Position numbers and translations under genes: made by a program. This document shows, one piece after another, positions 1-8,264 of a stretch of DNA of 33,977 nucleotides; position 1 is the first letter of the stretch; every line of letters begins with the position of its first letter. The stretch comes from UBA8828 sp046315175 (GTDB taxonomy: Bacteria; Verrucomicrobiota; Verrucomicrobiia; Opitutales; UBA953): contig JBKDBK010000042.1 of the NCBI GenBank assembly GCA_046315175.1, positions 1 through 33,977 on the forward strand, written 5' to 3'. The notes under the pieces are model-generated. The model was given only the letters and a program-made list of their open reading frames with translations. It was not told the DNA's origin and did no database searches.

Positions 1-1761
1 GGTAGAGGCTCCAGAGGGAGGCCAGGATGCCGCCGTCCTTGTTCGAGTCGGAATAGCCGACCATCACCTGCTGGGTGAGCTCGCGGTCGCCGCGGGCCTC
101 GCGGCGGGCCTCCAGCGAGCGGCGCGTCATCGGATGGGCGAGGAAGGCGTCCATGATCGCCGTGCTCCGCTCAAGGTCCTCGATTGTCTCGAAGAGCGGC
201 ACCACGGGCAGCAGGCAGCTCGGGCTCTCGACCCCGCCGGCGGTCAGGCCTGCCTCGCGGGCGAGCAGGTAGACGGCGAGGAGATCCGAGACCGAGCGCG
301 TCATCGACACGATGAGCGACCCGATGCCGGCGTGGCCGTGGCGGGAGATGCGCCGGGCGAGCACGCGGTGGCAGGCCAGGGAGGCGTCGGCCTCGGCGCC
401 CACGCTCGCGCGCTCCCGGATGACGGGGCGGGGCGAGCGGAGCTCCGCCTCGAGGAAGCCGAGCCGGCGAGGCTCGTCCCAGCGGAGATACTCCTCGCCG
501 GGCAGTCCGGCGGCCTCCATCAGCTGGGCGACCGACCGGTCGTGGAACGCGCTGTTCTGGCGGATGTCGAGCGTGGCGAGGTGGAAGCCGAAGACGCGGA
601 CGCCGCGGATGAGCGGGTCGAGGTCGTAGCGGACGATCCGATGCGCGCCGACCTCGGCCAGGGTCTCCCTCAGGAAGAGAAGGTCGGCCATCAGGCCGTC
701 GGCCGTGGCGTGCTGGTGCGGCTCAACCGGCCGGTCGGGCGCGGGCACGCGCAACCTCACCAGGTTGACGTACTGGCGCCAGCTTTCCTTGGGGTTGCGG
801 TCGAGGGCGGCCTGCCCGGCCTCGCCGAGCGCGACCGCGTGCTTCTCGATCTGGCGCACGAAGACCTCGGGCGGATCCTGCAGGTGGTCACCCAGGGAGA
901 GCCGTTGGCCGAGGGCCTCGAGACGCTCTCCCCACAGCTCGAGGGCGCGGCGGCGGAAAAGGCCGAGGGCGCCCTCCGTCACCTCGGCGGTCACCAGGGG
1001 ATGCCCGTCGCGATCGCCGCCGACCCAGGTGCCGAGGGTGACCAACGGGAGCCGGTCGGGATGGGAGATCCGGTCGGCCTCGAAGCCGGCCTCCTCCCAG
1101 GCCTGGCGCAGGCGGAGGTCCATCCGCTCGACCGCCTCGGGGAAGATGTTGGTGAGGAAATAGACGACGTTCCGGAGCTCCGAGGCCACGTCCGGCTTCT
1201 GCTGGTAGATCTCGCCGGTGCGCCAGAGGCGCTCCAGGGCGGCCTTGATCTCGTCGCGGATGGCCTGCTGCTCGGCCCGCGTCCACATGCTGTTCTCGCG
1301 CTTGACGAAGAGCTTGTAGAGCAGGCGGTGGATCTCGAGGACGGTCGCGCGCTTGGCCTCGGTCGGGTGGGCGGTCAGGACGGGCTCGACATGGATGTCG
1401 GCCAGACGCTTGGCCACCTGGCGATCGGTCAGGCCGGCCTCGCGGAGCGCGACGAACGCCCGGCCGAAGCTGCCCGGGTCGGAGGCGAGGCCGCGCGCGT
1501 CCTCGCGGAGGCGCTTCGACTGGGCGGCGGCGTTCTCCTCCACCATGTTGAGGATCTGGAAGGCGATCGAGTAGGCCTGCACGCCCCGGTAGGAGAAGAT
1601 CTGGATGCCGCGGAGGCGGCGCTTGCCCATCCAGGGAAGGCTGCCCGCGAGGTCCTTGTGGCCGAGCTCCTCGAGCACCTCGCGGAAGCACGCCATCATG
1701 AAGTCAAGGTCACGGTCGACCTTGCGTAGGCCCTGCTTCAACTCCTTGCTGATAGGCATGC
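1..1761 (-). CDS. ppc: Phosphoenolpyruvate carboxylase, N-terminal part (3' end outside window)
   Basis: Carboxylates phosphoenolpyruvate to oxaloacetate in the cytosol, refilling the TCA cycle. Read from ATG at 1761, the frame stays open for 587 codons to the window edge, so the C-terminal third (the family is about 900 residues) is missing. Visible family marks are the first active-site signature VLTAHPTEAKR, the VGGDRDGHP loop, and near the edge the second signature MVGYSDSNKDGG. The protein opens MPISKELKQGLRKVDRDLDF, a normal length of N-terminus ahead of the first signature. There is no Shine-Dalgarno; a TTGCCC/TACGAC pair ends 8 nt before the ATG. It is divergent from the helicase gene. 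Citrate synthase, the consumer of oxaloacetate, lies about 5 kb away but in a separate unit. Identification is certain; only the end is unseen. Confidence 0.96.
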
Positions 1762-1769
1762 GACGTTGT

Positions 1770-1799
1770 CGTAGCACGGCGGCCCAAGGCGGGGCAACC
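1770..1799 (-). promoter_or_regulatory. Candidate promoter of ppc
   Basis: On the minus strand TTGCCC (1794-1799), an 18-nt spacer and TACGAC (1770-1775) stand 8 nt before the ppc ATG. This would start the transcript at or next to the start codon. It fits the pattern seen at many genes here; the -10 match is weak. Confidence 0.4.
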
Positions 1800-1813
1800 T
1801 GAAACCCCCGCGC

Positions 1814-1842
1814 TTGCCTTGCCGACGGCGTCCGATTCCCTC
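1814..1842 (+). promoter_or_regulatory. Candidate -35 element of the helicase gene
   Basis: TTGCCT at 1814-1819 begins 35 nt before the ATG at 1849, the same distance as at other genes in the window. No convincing -10 hexamer lies at the right spacing, so this is supported only by position. Confidence 0.25.
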
Positions 1843-1848
1843 GCGAGG

Positions 1849-4182
1849 ATGCCGGACAACCTCGCCGTCCCGGACCTATGGCAGCTGGAGGCCCTGCGGC
1901 TCCTGCGCTCGGGCAAGGACGTGGTCCTGCAGGCGCCGACGGGTGCGGGCAAGACCCTGGTCTTCGAGCGCCTGGTGGAGTCGGGCCTCGGGGGACAGGC
2001 CATCTACGCCGTGCCCACCCGGGCGCTGGCCAACGACAAGCTCGGGGAATGGACCGACCGGGGGTGGGACGTCGGCATCGCCACCGGCGACCGGGCCGAG
2101 AACCTGGGCGCCCGGGTGGTCGTGGCCACCCTCGAGACGCAGCGGGAGTCGCTCCTGGCCGGAAAGGGGCCCCGCCTGCTGGTGGTGGATGAGTACCAGA
2201 TGCTCATGGACGCCGAGCGCGGCCCCGGCTACGAGACCGCCGTCGCCCTCGCGCCGCGGGAAACCCAGCTCCTGCTCCTCAGCGGCAGCGTCTCCAACCC
2301 CGGCCAGCTGGCCGAATGGCTCCGACGGCTGGGTCGGGAAGCCGTCGAGGTCGTCGAGCATCGCCGGCCCGTCCCCCTCGAGGAGGTCAGCCTCGACACC
2401 CTCGACCAATCCGGAGGCGACTCCCGCAACCCTCTCGTGCGGGCGCTGCTCCGGGGCCTCCGCGCCGACCTGGGCCCGATCCTGGTCTTCGCCCCGCGGC
2501 GCCGAGCCGCGACCCAGCTCGCCGAGGACCTGGCCGCCGCGCTCCCGCAGGACGGAGGCCCCCTGCTCAGCCCCGAGGAGAGGGCATTGGCCGGGGACGA
2601 CTTGGCGCGCCTGCTGCGACGCGGCGTGGGCCTTCACCACAGCGGGCTGACCTACCGCCAGCGGGCGGGCCTGGTCGAGCCCCTGGCCAAGTCGGGCAGG
2701 CTCCGCGTCGTCGTCGCCACCACCGGGCTGGCGGCGGGCATCAACTTCTCGCTTCGCTCGGTCCTCGTGACCGACCGACTCTACACGTCCGGACACCGCC
2801 TGCGCGAGGTGCGTCCCGACGAGCTGCTCCAGATGTTCGGGCGCGCGGGCCGACGCGGGCTCGACGACCGGGGTCACGCCCTGCGGACCGCCGACAGCCC
2901 GCGCCTCTCCGAGGCGCGCCCCCTCCAGCTGCAGCGCGCGGGGGGCCTCGACTGGGGAGCCTTCATCCGCCGGATGGACGACGCACGGGAGCCGCTGGCC
3001 GCAGCCCGCGCCCTGGCTACCCGGCTGTTCAGCCGCGAGCCGATCGACCTCGCGCTTGACCGACTTGGCGAACCCGAGCCCGAGGAGCCTGGGTCGGCCG
3101 GCCCTGCGGTTGTCCGCCAGGTCAGGGAGATGCAGGGGATGGACGGCACGTGGCAACGGCTTCGGCCAACCCGCCTGGAGAAGCTGGGGCGAGCCCTTAT
3201 CCGCGTGCGCGACGCCTGGCATCCCGCCCTGGAAAAGCCCGACTCCCTGCGCGCCCTGCCCTACGGCACGCCCTGCCGCATCGAGCGCGGCACAGGCGCC
3301 CCGAGGCATGGTCGGCTGGTGCCTCTCGCCCGGATCGAGTCCGGCGGCGAGCGGCTTCGCCCCGCCCCTTGGCTGGCGAAGCTGCTTCGGGAGCCGGGCA
3401 GGACAGCCCTGAGAGAGGGCGACTGGACCCTGGCCTTCGTCGAGCGGACGCTCCTGCCGCTCCTGCCCGGCCTCACCCAAGGGGGAAAGCCGGCCGCCCC
3501 GCCCGAGTTCAAGGGCGACATGCTCCACGTCAGGCTCGATTACGGCGACGCCAACGTCCGGGTCACGCCCGACGCCGACGACAACCCGCTGATCAACCCG
3601 CGCGTCCGGGATGTCGAGCGGGAGGATATCCGCCTGGCCGATGTGCTCGGGCATGGCGCGCGGGCGGCATCAAGGCCCGGGCGCCTCTGGCTGAGGCTCG
3701 GCCTTATCCGCGACGACGGCTCCGTCACCCTCCGCGGCAGGGTGGCCGCCCGCTTCCAGCACGGCGAGGGGCTCGCGGTGGCCGCGGCCCTGGAGGACGC
3801 GGGCTACGACACAGAATCCCTCGCCTGGGACCTTGCCGAGCTGCGAGCCGGAGACCGGCTTGCGGCCCTCGCGCGCAGCTCCAGCCGCCTGGCAGCCGAC
3901 TGCCGGCTGGCCTACCGCTCGGTCACCATCGAGGGCTACCTGCGCGAGGGGCTCCCCGAGTCCTTCGGCGAGGGCACCGCCGAGATCCTCAAGGGCTATG
4001 CGCTCCATGGCAAAGCCCCCGCCGAGACCGAGGGCGTGGCCGGACAAGGCGACCTCGAGCGCGCGCTGTTGGAATGGAAAAGCACCCTGCGTCTGGTCGC
4101 GGGAGCCCCCGACCTGGGATGGGAGCGATGGACGTCCCTCCGCGACTCAGCCGGCCGGGTCCTGCGGCAACTGGGAGGCTGA
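1849..4182 (+). CDS. Ski2-like superfamily 2 DNA/RNA helicase
   Basis: Predicted ATP-dependent nucleic-acid helicase of 777 residues. From ATG 1849 the motor motifs run in order: a Q-like LWQLEALRLL, Walker A APTGAGKT (29-36), VPTRALA (55-61), motif II VVDEYQ (112-117), motif III LSGSVSNP (144-151), GVGLHHSGL, motif V VVATTGLAAGINF and motif VI QMFGRAGRRGLDDRG. The HHSGL and GRAGRRG blocks are typical of Ski2/Hel308-type enzymes. Motif II reads DEYQ where DExH is usual. The C-terminal half, after about residue 370, matches no domain I recognise. An in-frame TTG at 1819 would add 10 residues; ATG is preferred because the homology starts there and a TTGCCT lies 35 nt upstream. It is divergent from ppc and followed 23 nt later by RNase P RNA. 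Substrate and role are unknown. Confidence 0.85.
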   Translation: MPDNLAVPDLWQLEALRLLRSGKDVVLQAPTGAGKTLVFERLVESGLGGQAIYAVPTRALANDKLGEWTDRGWDVGIATGDRAENLGARVVVATLETQRESLLAGKGPRLLVVDEYQMLMDAERGPGYETAVALAPRETQLLLLSGSVSNPGQLAEWLRRLGREAVEVVEHRRPVPLEEVSLDTLDQSGGDSRNPLVRALLRGLRADLGPILVFAPRRRAATQLAEDLAAALPQDGGPLLSPEERALAGDDLARLLRRGVGLHHSGLTYRQRAGLVEPLAKSGRLRVVVATTGLAAGINFSLRSVLVTDRLYTSGHRLREVRPDELLQMFGRAGRRGLDDRGHALRTADSPRLSEARPLQLQRAGGLDWGAFIRRMDDAREPLAAARALATRLFSREPIDLALDRLGEPEPEEPGSAGPAVVRQVREMQGMDGTWQRLRPTRLEKLGRALIRVRDAWHPALEKPDSLRALPYGTPCRIERGTGAPRHGRLVPLARIESGGERLRPAPWLAKLLREPGRTALREGDWTLAFVERTLLPLLPGLTQGGKPAAPPEFKGDMLHVRLDYGDANVRVTPDADDNPLINPRVRDVEREDIRLADVLGHGARAASRPGRLWLRLGLIRDDGSVTLRGRVAARFQHGEGLAVAAALEDAGYDTESLAWDLAELRAGDRLAALARSSSRLAADCRLAYRSVTIEGYLREGLPESFGEGTAEILKGYALHGKAPAETEGVAGQGDLERALLEWKSTLRLVAGAPDLGWERWTSLRDSAGRVLRQLGG

Positions 4183-4205
4183 GGTTTTGGCTTCCTTGCG
4201 GCCCG

Positions 4206-4600
4206 TTAGGGCCTAGGATGATTGGACAGTCAGAACACACGCATCCGCGCGTCGCAAGTCGCGAGGAAAGTCCGGACACCACAGGGCAGGATTCCCGTCG
4301 CAAGCCGGGGCGCGGCGAAAGCCGTGACGGAAAGTGCCACAGAGAACAGACCGCCGGAACCCGAAAGGGGGAAGGCAAGGGTGAAACGGTGGGGTAAGAG
4401 CCCACCGCCCCGAGGGCGACCAAGGGGGCACGGCAAACCCAATCCGGTGCAAGACGAACAGGGACCGCCTGAGGCCGCCCGCCAAGGTCCCGGGTTGTCG
4501 CACCGCCGCAAGGCGGGTCCGAGAGGACAGAGGAATGGATGCGGGCGGGACCGGCGAGTGCCACCCGTCACAGAATCCGGCTTATCGTGCCTGGCTCCAA
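4206..4600 (+). ncRNA. rnpB: RNase P RNA, bacterial type A
   Basis: This is the catalytic RNA that trims the 5' end of pre-tRNAs. The conserved core is plain: GAGGAAAGTCCGGACACC, ACAGGGCAG, GAAAGTGCCACAGAGAACAG, ACCGCC, a GGTAAGAGCCCACCGC block, and near the 3' end ACAGAATCCGGCTTATCG. The ends are estimates, from partial pairing of the segment starting TTAGGGCC(T)AGG with the 3' CCTGGCTCCAA to form P1. That helix is imperfect, leaving several unpaired bases before GGACAGTC, so the 5' end may be off by 10-20 nt. A perfect 13-bp hairpin follows directly. An open frame crosses this RNA and joins the next gene; it is incidental and not translated as such. Confidence 0.95.
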
Positions 4601-4602
4601 AC

Positions 4603-4632
4603 GGGGGGCCGATCCGAGAGGATCGGCCCCCC
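4603..4632 (+). terminator. Terminator-like hairpin after RNase P RNA
   Basis: A perfect 13-bp inverted repeat, GGGGGGCCGATCC (4603-4615) and its complement (4620-4632), is closed by a GAGA tetraloop and begins 2 nt after the RNA. No T-run follows, so it is either a terminator that does not need a U tract or a stabilising 3' stem. Confidence 0.75.
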
Positions 4633-4642
4633 TCCGGGCGCC

Positions 4643-4671
4643 TTGACGGCGAGGAGCTTCCCGCCTCTGTG
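4643..4671 (+). promoter_or_regulatory. Candidate promoter of ald
   Basis: TTGACG (4643-4648) starts 35 nt before the ald ATG. The hexamer at 17-nt spacing (TCTGTG, 4666-4671) is a poor -10. A GAGGAG at 4651-4656 could instead act as a ribosome site for an in-frame GTG at 4669, so the arrangement is ambiguous. Confidence 0.3.
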
Positions 4672-4677
4672 AAGGGC

Positions 4678-5781
4678 ATGACCATCGGCTTGCCCAGGGA
4701 GACAAAGCCCAACGAGTTCAGGGTCGCCCTCGTGCCCTCGGGCGTCGCCGCCCTCGTCGCGGAAGGGCAGCGCGTGCTGGTCGAGTCGGGCGCCGGCGCC
4801 GGAAGCGGATTCGAGGACAAGGATTACGTCGAGGCGGGCGCGGAGGTCGTCGCCACCCCGCGCGAGGCCTGGGGCGCGGAGCTCGTGGTCAAGGTCAAGG
4901 AACCCCTGCCGCCCGAGTGGCCCCTTCTCCGCCCCGACCTGACCCTGTTCACCTACCTCCATCTCGCCGCCGACCGCGCCTTGACGGACGCCTTGGTCCG
5001 GTCGGGCTGCGTCGGCATCGCCTACGAGACCGTTGCCCTGCCCGGCGGCGAGCTGCCCCTCCTCACGCCGATGTCCGAGGTGGCCGGCCGCATGGCCGTG
5101 CAGGAGGGAGCCAAGTACCTTGAGCGCCATTACGGGGGCCGCGGCGTGCTGCTCGCGGGCGTCCCGGGCGTGGCTCCCGCCAAGGTTGTCATCCTCGGCG
5201 GCGGCGTGGTCGGCTCGAACGCCGCCCGCATGGCGGCGGGGCTCGGCGCGCAGGTCGTCGTGCTCGACACCTCGCTGCCCCGGCTGCGCCAGCTGGGACA
5301 ATGGCTTCCCCCCAACGTCCAGCTCGTCCACTCCAACCGTGCCAACATCCTCAAGCACATCGCCGCCGCCGACCTCGTCATCGGGGCCGTGCTGGTCGGC
5401 GGCGCGCGAGCCCCGACCCTCATCCGGCGCGAGGACCTGGGCCGGATGCGCAAGGGGACCGTGCTGGTCGATGTCGCCGTCGACCAGGGCGGCTGCATCG
5501 AGACGGTGCGCCCGACGACGCACGACAACCCCACCTACCTGATCGACGGCATTGTGCACTACGGCGTGGCCAACATGCCGGGCGGGGTGCCGCGCACCTC
5601 CACCCTCGCCCTGACCAACGCCACGTTCCCCTACGTCTCGACCCTCGCCCGCCACGGCTGGGAAAAGGCTTGCCGCGCTGATCCCGCCCTCAGGGCGGGC
5701 GTCAACGTCCGCGCGGGCAAGGTCGCCTGCCGCGGGGTCGCCGAGGCCTTCGGGCTGCCCCTGGCCGAACCCCTGCCCTGA
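4678..5781 (+). CDS. ald: Alanine dehydrogenase
   Basis: NAD-dependent reversible oxidative deamination of L-alanine to pyruvate and ammonia; cytosolic. The 367 residues match the family length. MTIGLPRETKPNEFRVALVP aligns with the family N-terminus from its first residue, which fixes the ATG at 4678 (an in-frame GTG at 4669 is possible). Catalytic Lys74 lies in VKVKEP and His95 in TYLHLA. The Rossmann loop is VILGGGVVGSNAARMA. The later blocks DVAVDQGGCIE and HYGVANMPGGVPRTST are conserved. The gene follows the RNase P RNA hairpin and ends 5 bp from the oppositely oriented aroQ. The enzyme links nitrogen assimilation or alanine use with the pyruvate pool. Confidence 0.96.
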   Translation: MTIGLPRETKPNEFRVALVPSGVAALVAEGQRVLVESGAGAGSGFEDKDYVEAGAEVVATPREAWGAELVVKVKEPLPPEWPLLRPDLTLFTYLHLAADRALTDALVRSGCVGIAYETVALPGGELPLLTPMSEVAGRMAVQEGAKYLERHYGGRGVLLAGVPGVAPAKVVILGGGVVGSNAARMAAGLGAQVVVLDTSLPRLRQLGQWLPPNVQLVHSNRANILKHIAAADLVIGAVLVGGARAPTLIRREDLGRMRKGTVLVDVAVDQGGCIETVRPTTHDNPTYLIDGIVHYGVANMPGGVPRTSTLALTNATFPYVSTLARHGWEKACRADPALRAGVNVRAGKVACRGVAEAFGLPLAEPLP

Positions 5782-5790
5782 GCCGCTCAG
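5778..5790. repeat. Small inverted repeat holding both convergent stop codons
   Basis: CTGAG-CCG-CTCAG lies exactly where ald and aroQ converge, and the two TGA codons sit in the two arms. There is no T-run; any role in termination is speculative. Confidence 0.35.
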
Positions 5791-6224
5791 CGACCCGGCT
5801 GGGCGGCGAGGTGGGTCGCGGCGAGGCGGTAGCCGTCGAAGCCGAGCCCGGTGATGACGCCCTCGCAGGCCCCGCCCGTCACGGAGACATGCCGGAAGGG
5901 CTCGCGCTTGTAGATGTTGGAGAGATGCACCTCGATGGCGCGCATGCCGCTCCCGGCGATGGCGTCGCGCAGGGCCACGCTCACGTGAGTGTGGCCGCCG
6001 GGATTGACCACCAGGAGCTTCACGCCGTCGTCGGCCCACTTGGACAGGGTGTCGATCAGCTCGCCCTCGTGGTTGGACTGGAAGAACCTCGGCTTGAGCC
6101 CGAGCGAGCGGGCGTGCTCGCCGACCTCGCGCTCAAGGTCGGCCAGGGTGCGCGAGCCGTAGACCTCCGGCTCGCGCTTGCCGAGCCGGTCGAGGTTGGG
6201 TCCGTTGAGGATGCCGATGTCCAT
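5787..6224 (-). CDS. aroQ: Type II 3-dehydroquinate dehydratase
   Basis: Converts 3-dehydroquinate to 3-dehydroshikimate, the third step of the shikimate route to aromatic amino acids; the family forms cytosolic dodecamers. At 145 residues it has the usual length. It starts MDIGILNGPNLDRLG, with the flexible active-site loop ending in EVYG (Tyr22). Then come FFQSNHEGELID, the substrate-binding NPGGHTHVSVALRDAI (usually NPGAYTHTSVAL, so two substitutions), and the catalytic His100 in EVHLSNI. It is a single-gene unit: a terminator ends the gltA transcript just upstream, and a TTTCCC/TAGTCT pair stands before the ATG. Confidence 0.97.
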   Translation of the reverse strand: MDIGILNGPNLDRLGKREPEVYGSRTLADLEREVGEHARSLGLKPRFFQSNHEGELIDTLSKWADDGVKLLVVNPGGHTHVSVALRDAIAGSGMRAIEVHLSNIYKREPFRHVSVTGGACEGVITGLGFDGYRLAATHLAAQPGR

Positions 6225-6231
6225 GCGGGCG

Positions 6232-6259
6232 AGACTACCCGGCGCCGACGCAGGGGAAA
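6232..6259 (-). promoter_or_regulatory. Candidate promoter of aroQ
   Basis: On the minus strand TTTCCC (6254-6259), a 16-nt spacer and TAGTCT (6232-6237) end 7 nt before the aroQ ATG. It lies immediately beyond the gltA terminator, which supports separate transcription. Confidence 0.4.
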
Positions 6260-6263
6260 GGCG

Positions 6264-6283
6264 AAAAACGGCGGGGGTCGCCG
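6264..6283 (-). terminator. Intrinsic terminator of gltA
   Basis: On the minus strand CGGCG-ACCCC-CGCCG is followed directly by TTTTT, starting a few bases after the gltA stop. The stem is short but all G-C, and this is one of very few T5 runs in the window. Confidence 0.65.
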
Positions 6284-6287
6284 CGCC

Positions 6288-7589
6288 TCAGCCTCGGCGC
6301 TCGATCGGGACGTAGGGACGGAGGGTCGAGCCGACGTAGATCTGGCGCGGGCGGTGGATCTTCTGCTTGGGAGCCTCGGCCACCTCCTTCCAGTGGGAGA
6401 TCCAGCCCGGCATGCGGCCGATGGCGAAGATGACGGTGAACATCTCGGCGGGGATGCCGATGGCCTTGAGGATGATGCCCGAGTAGAAGTCGACGTTCGG
6501 GTAAAGGTTGCGCTGCTTGAAATAGGGATCGTTGAGCGCCGCGTCCTCGAGGCGCCTCGCGATGGCGAGCAGCGGGTCCTTCCGGCCGAGGACCTGCAGG
6601 ACCTTGTCGCACTGCGCCTTGATGATCTTGGCGCGCGGGTCGTAGTTCTTGTACACGCGGTGGCCGAAGCCCATCAGCCGGACGCCGCTCGCCTTGTCCT
6701 TGGCCGCCTCGATGAAGCGCGAGCCGTCGTCGCCCGAGCGATGGATCTCCTCGAGCATCTCGATGACCGCCTGGTTCGCGCCGCCGTGGAGCGGGCCCCA
6801 GAGGGCGCAGACGCCGGCCGAGACCGAGGCGAAGAGGTTGGCGCCGCCCGAGGCGACCATGCGCACGGTGGAGGTGGAGCAGTTCTGCTCATGGTCGGCG
6901 TGGAGCAGCAGGATGAGGTCGAGCGCCTTGGCCACCTCGGGGTGGATCTCGCAGTCCGCGTTGGGCTGGGAGAACATCAGGTGGAGGAAGTTGCCGCAGT
7001 AATCCAGGCCGGGACGCGGGTACACGGGCGGCTCGCCCTCCTTGGCCCGGTGGGCGAGGGCCGCGAGGGTGCGCACCTTCGAGATGAGCACGGCGGCCGC
7101 CTCGTCGAGCTGGGCGAGGTCGCGCGCGCGCTCGTTCGTCCCGAGCTCGGGGTAGTAGCAGCCAAGCGTGTTGAGCGTGGCGGAGAGCACCGCCATCGGG
7201 TGGGCGGTCGCGGGGAAGCCGCTGAGCGCGATGCGCAGCCCCTCGTGGACCTGGGCGTTGTCCAGGATGCGGGCCTTGAAGGCGCCCAGCTGGGCGGAGG
7301 TGGGCAGCTCGCCGTAGATGAGGAGATAGGCCGTCTCGATGAAGGTCGAGCGCTGGGCGAGGTCCTCGATGGAGTAGCCGCGGTAGCGGAGGATGCCCTG
7401 CTCGCCGTCGATGAAGGTGACCTTGGACTCGCAGGCGCCGGTGTTGGCATAGCCGTCGTCGAAGGTGACATGGCCGGTGGTGTCGCGCAGGGCGCGGACG
7501 TCGACGGCGCGCTCGCCCTCGGTGCCGACGAGGACGGGAAGGACGTGCTCCTTGTCGTCCAGCTTGAGGATGGCGGGTTTTTCGGGCAT
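6288..7589 (-). CDS. gltA: Citrate synthase (type II, hexameric class)
   Basis: Condenses acetyl-CoA with oxaloacetate to citrate at the entry of the TCA cycle. The 433 residues and the long N-terminal beta domain resemble the Gram-negative, NADH-sensitive class typified by E. coli GltA. Catalytic residues are visible at matching positions: His268 in GPLHGGAN, His310 in GFGHRVYKNYDPR and Asp367 in NVDFYSG; HADHEQNCSTSTVR is the conserved helix before them. It lies 36 nt downstream of hisH on the same strand, with neither a clear Shine-Dalgarno nor a TTG-type element at the usual distance, so it may be read from the upstream his genes. A T5 terminator follows it. Confidence 0.97.
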   Translation of the reverse strand: MPEKPAILKLDDKEHVLPVLVGTEGERAVDVRALRDTTGHVTFDDGYANTGACESKVTFIDGEQGILRYRGYSIEDLAQRSTFIETAYLLIYGELPTSAQLGAFKARILDNAQVHEGLRIALSGFPATAHPMAVLSATLNTLGCYYPELGTNERARDLAQLDEAAAVLISKVRTLAALAHRAKEGEPPVYPRPGLDYCGNFLHLMFSQPNADCEIHPEVAKALDLILLLHADHEQNCSTSTVRMVASGGANLFASVSAGVCALWGPLHGGANQAVIEMLEEIHRSGDDGSRFIEAAKDKASGVRLMGFGHRVYKNYDPRAKIIKAQCDKVLQVLGRKDPLLAIARRLEDAALNDPYFKQRNLYPNVDFYSGIILKAIGIPAEMFTVIFAIGRMPGWISHWKEVAEAPKQKIHRPRQIYVGSTLRPYVPIERRG

Positions 7590-7625
7590 GGCGAGTGAGG
7601 GGGTGTCGCCGAGCCGAAGGGGGTC

Positions 7626-8264
7626 TCAGCGGGAGGCCAAGGTCAGGAAATTGCGGTAGAGTTGCAAGCCTTTGGCCTGACTTTTCTCCGGATGGAACTG
7701 CACGGCCAGGACCCGGCCCCGGCGCACGCCGCTGACAAACGGGCCGGCGTAATCGGTCGTGCACCAGACAAGGGAGGGGTCGGTCTCGACCAGTCGGTAG
7801 CTGTGCACGAAGTAGAAGGGCTCGCCCTGCGTCCGGAGGCCCTCGGTCAGGCCGGCGCCGGCGGCGAAGACGGCCTCGTTCCAGCCCATGTGAGGGACGC
7901 GGAGACCCGCCTGGGTCGGGAAGCGCAGCACCTGCCCCGGAAAGAGGCCGAGTCCGGCGCGCCCTCCCTCCTCGGAACGCTCGAAGAGCGCCTGCAGGCC
8001 GAGGCAAATGCCGAGGAAAGGACGGTCGGCGGCGACCCACTCGCGGATGAACGGCCCGAGGTCCGAGCGGGCGAGGCAGTCCATGCAGTCGCCGATCGCG
8101 CCCTGGCCCGGGAAGACCAGCGCGTCGGCGCCCTCGGCCTCGGCGGGCGTGGCGGCCAGGCGGGTGCGGGCGCCGGCGGCCTCGAGGGCGCGGCGCACGC
8201 TGCGCAGGTTGCCGCCGCCGTAATCGACGACGGCGACCGAGGGTCCGGGCGCCGCGCCGGTCAC
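7626..8264 (-). CDS. hisH: Imidazole glycerol phosphate synthase, glutamine amidotransferase subunit
   Basis: HisH releases ammonia from glutamine and passes it to HisF in histidine synthesis. The class I amidotransferase triad is complete: Cys87 in GICLGLQ, and His191 and Glu193 in QFHPEKSQ. The early AVVDYGGGNLRSV block is typical of HisH. At 212 residues the length is normal. The start is GTG at 8264, whose bases overlap the hisB stop (GTGA), suggesting translational coupling. Its partner HisF, and HisA, are not in this window, so the his genes are only partly clustered here. Confidence 0.96.
   Translation of the reverse strand: MTGAAPGPSVAVVDYGGGNLRSVRRALEAAGARTRLAATPAEAEGADALVFPGQGAIGDCMDCLARSDLGPFIREWVAADRPFLGICLGLQALFERSEEGGRAGLGLFPGQVLRFPTQAGLRVPHMGWNEAVFAAGAGLTEGLRTQGEPFYFVHSYRLVETDPSLVWCTTDYAGPFVSGVRRGRVLAVQFHPEKSQAKGLQLYRNFLTLASR

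Noticed and set aside
134..1729. Long plus-strand open frame opposite ppc
   Set aside because: It is antisense to a fully recognisable phosphoenolpyruvate carboxylase; its Ala/Gly/Arg/Glu-heavy text has no motifs and is explained by high GC content.
4222..4677. N-terminal extension of alanine dehydrogenase by 152 codons
   Set aside because: The region is RNase P RNA plus its hairpin; homology to Ald begins exactly at ATG 4678.
5811..7598. Plus-strand frame of 595 codons opposite aroQ and gltA
   Set aside because: Mirror frame of two certain genes; no domain or start signal.
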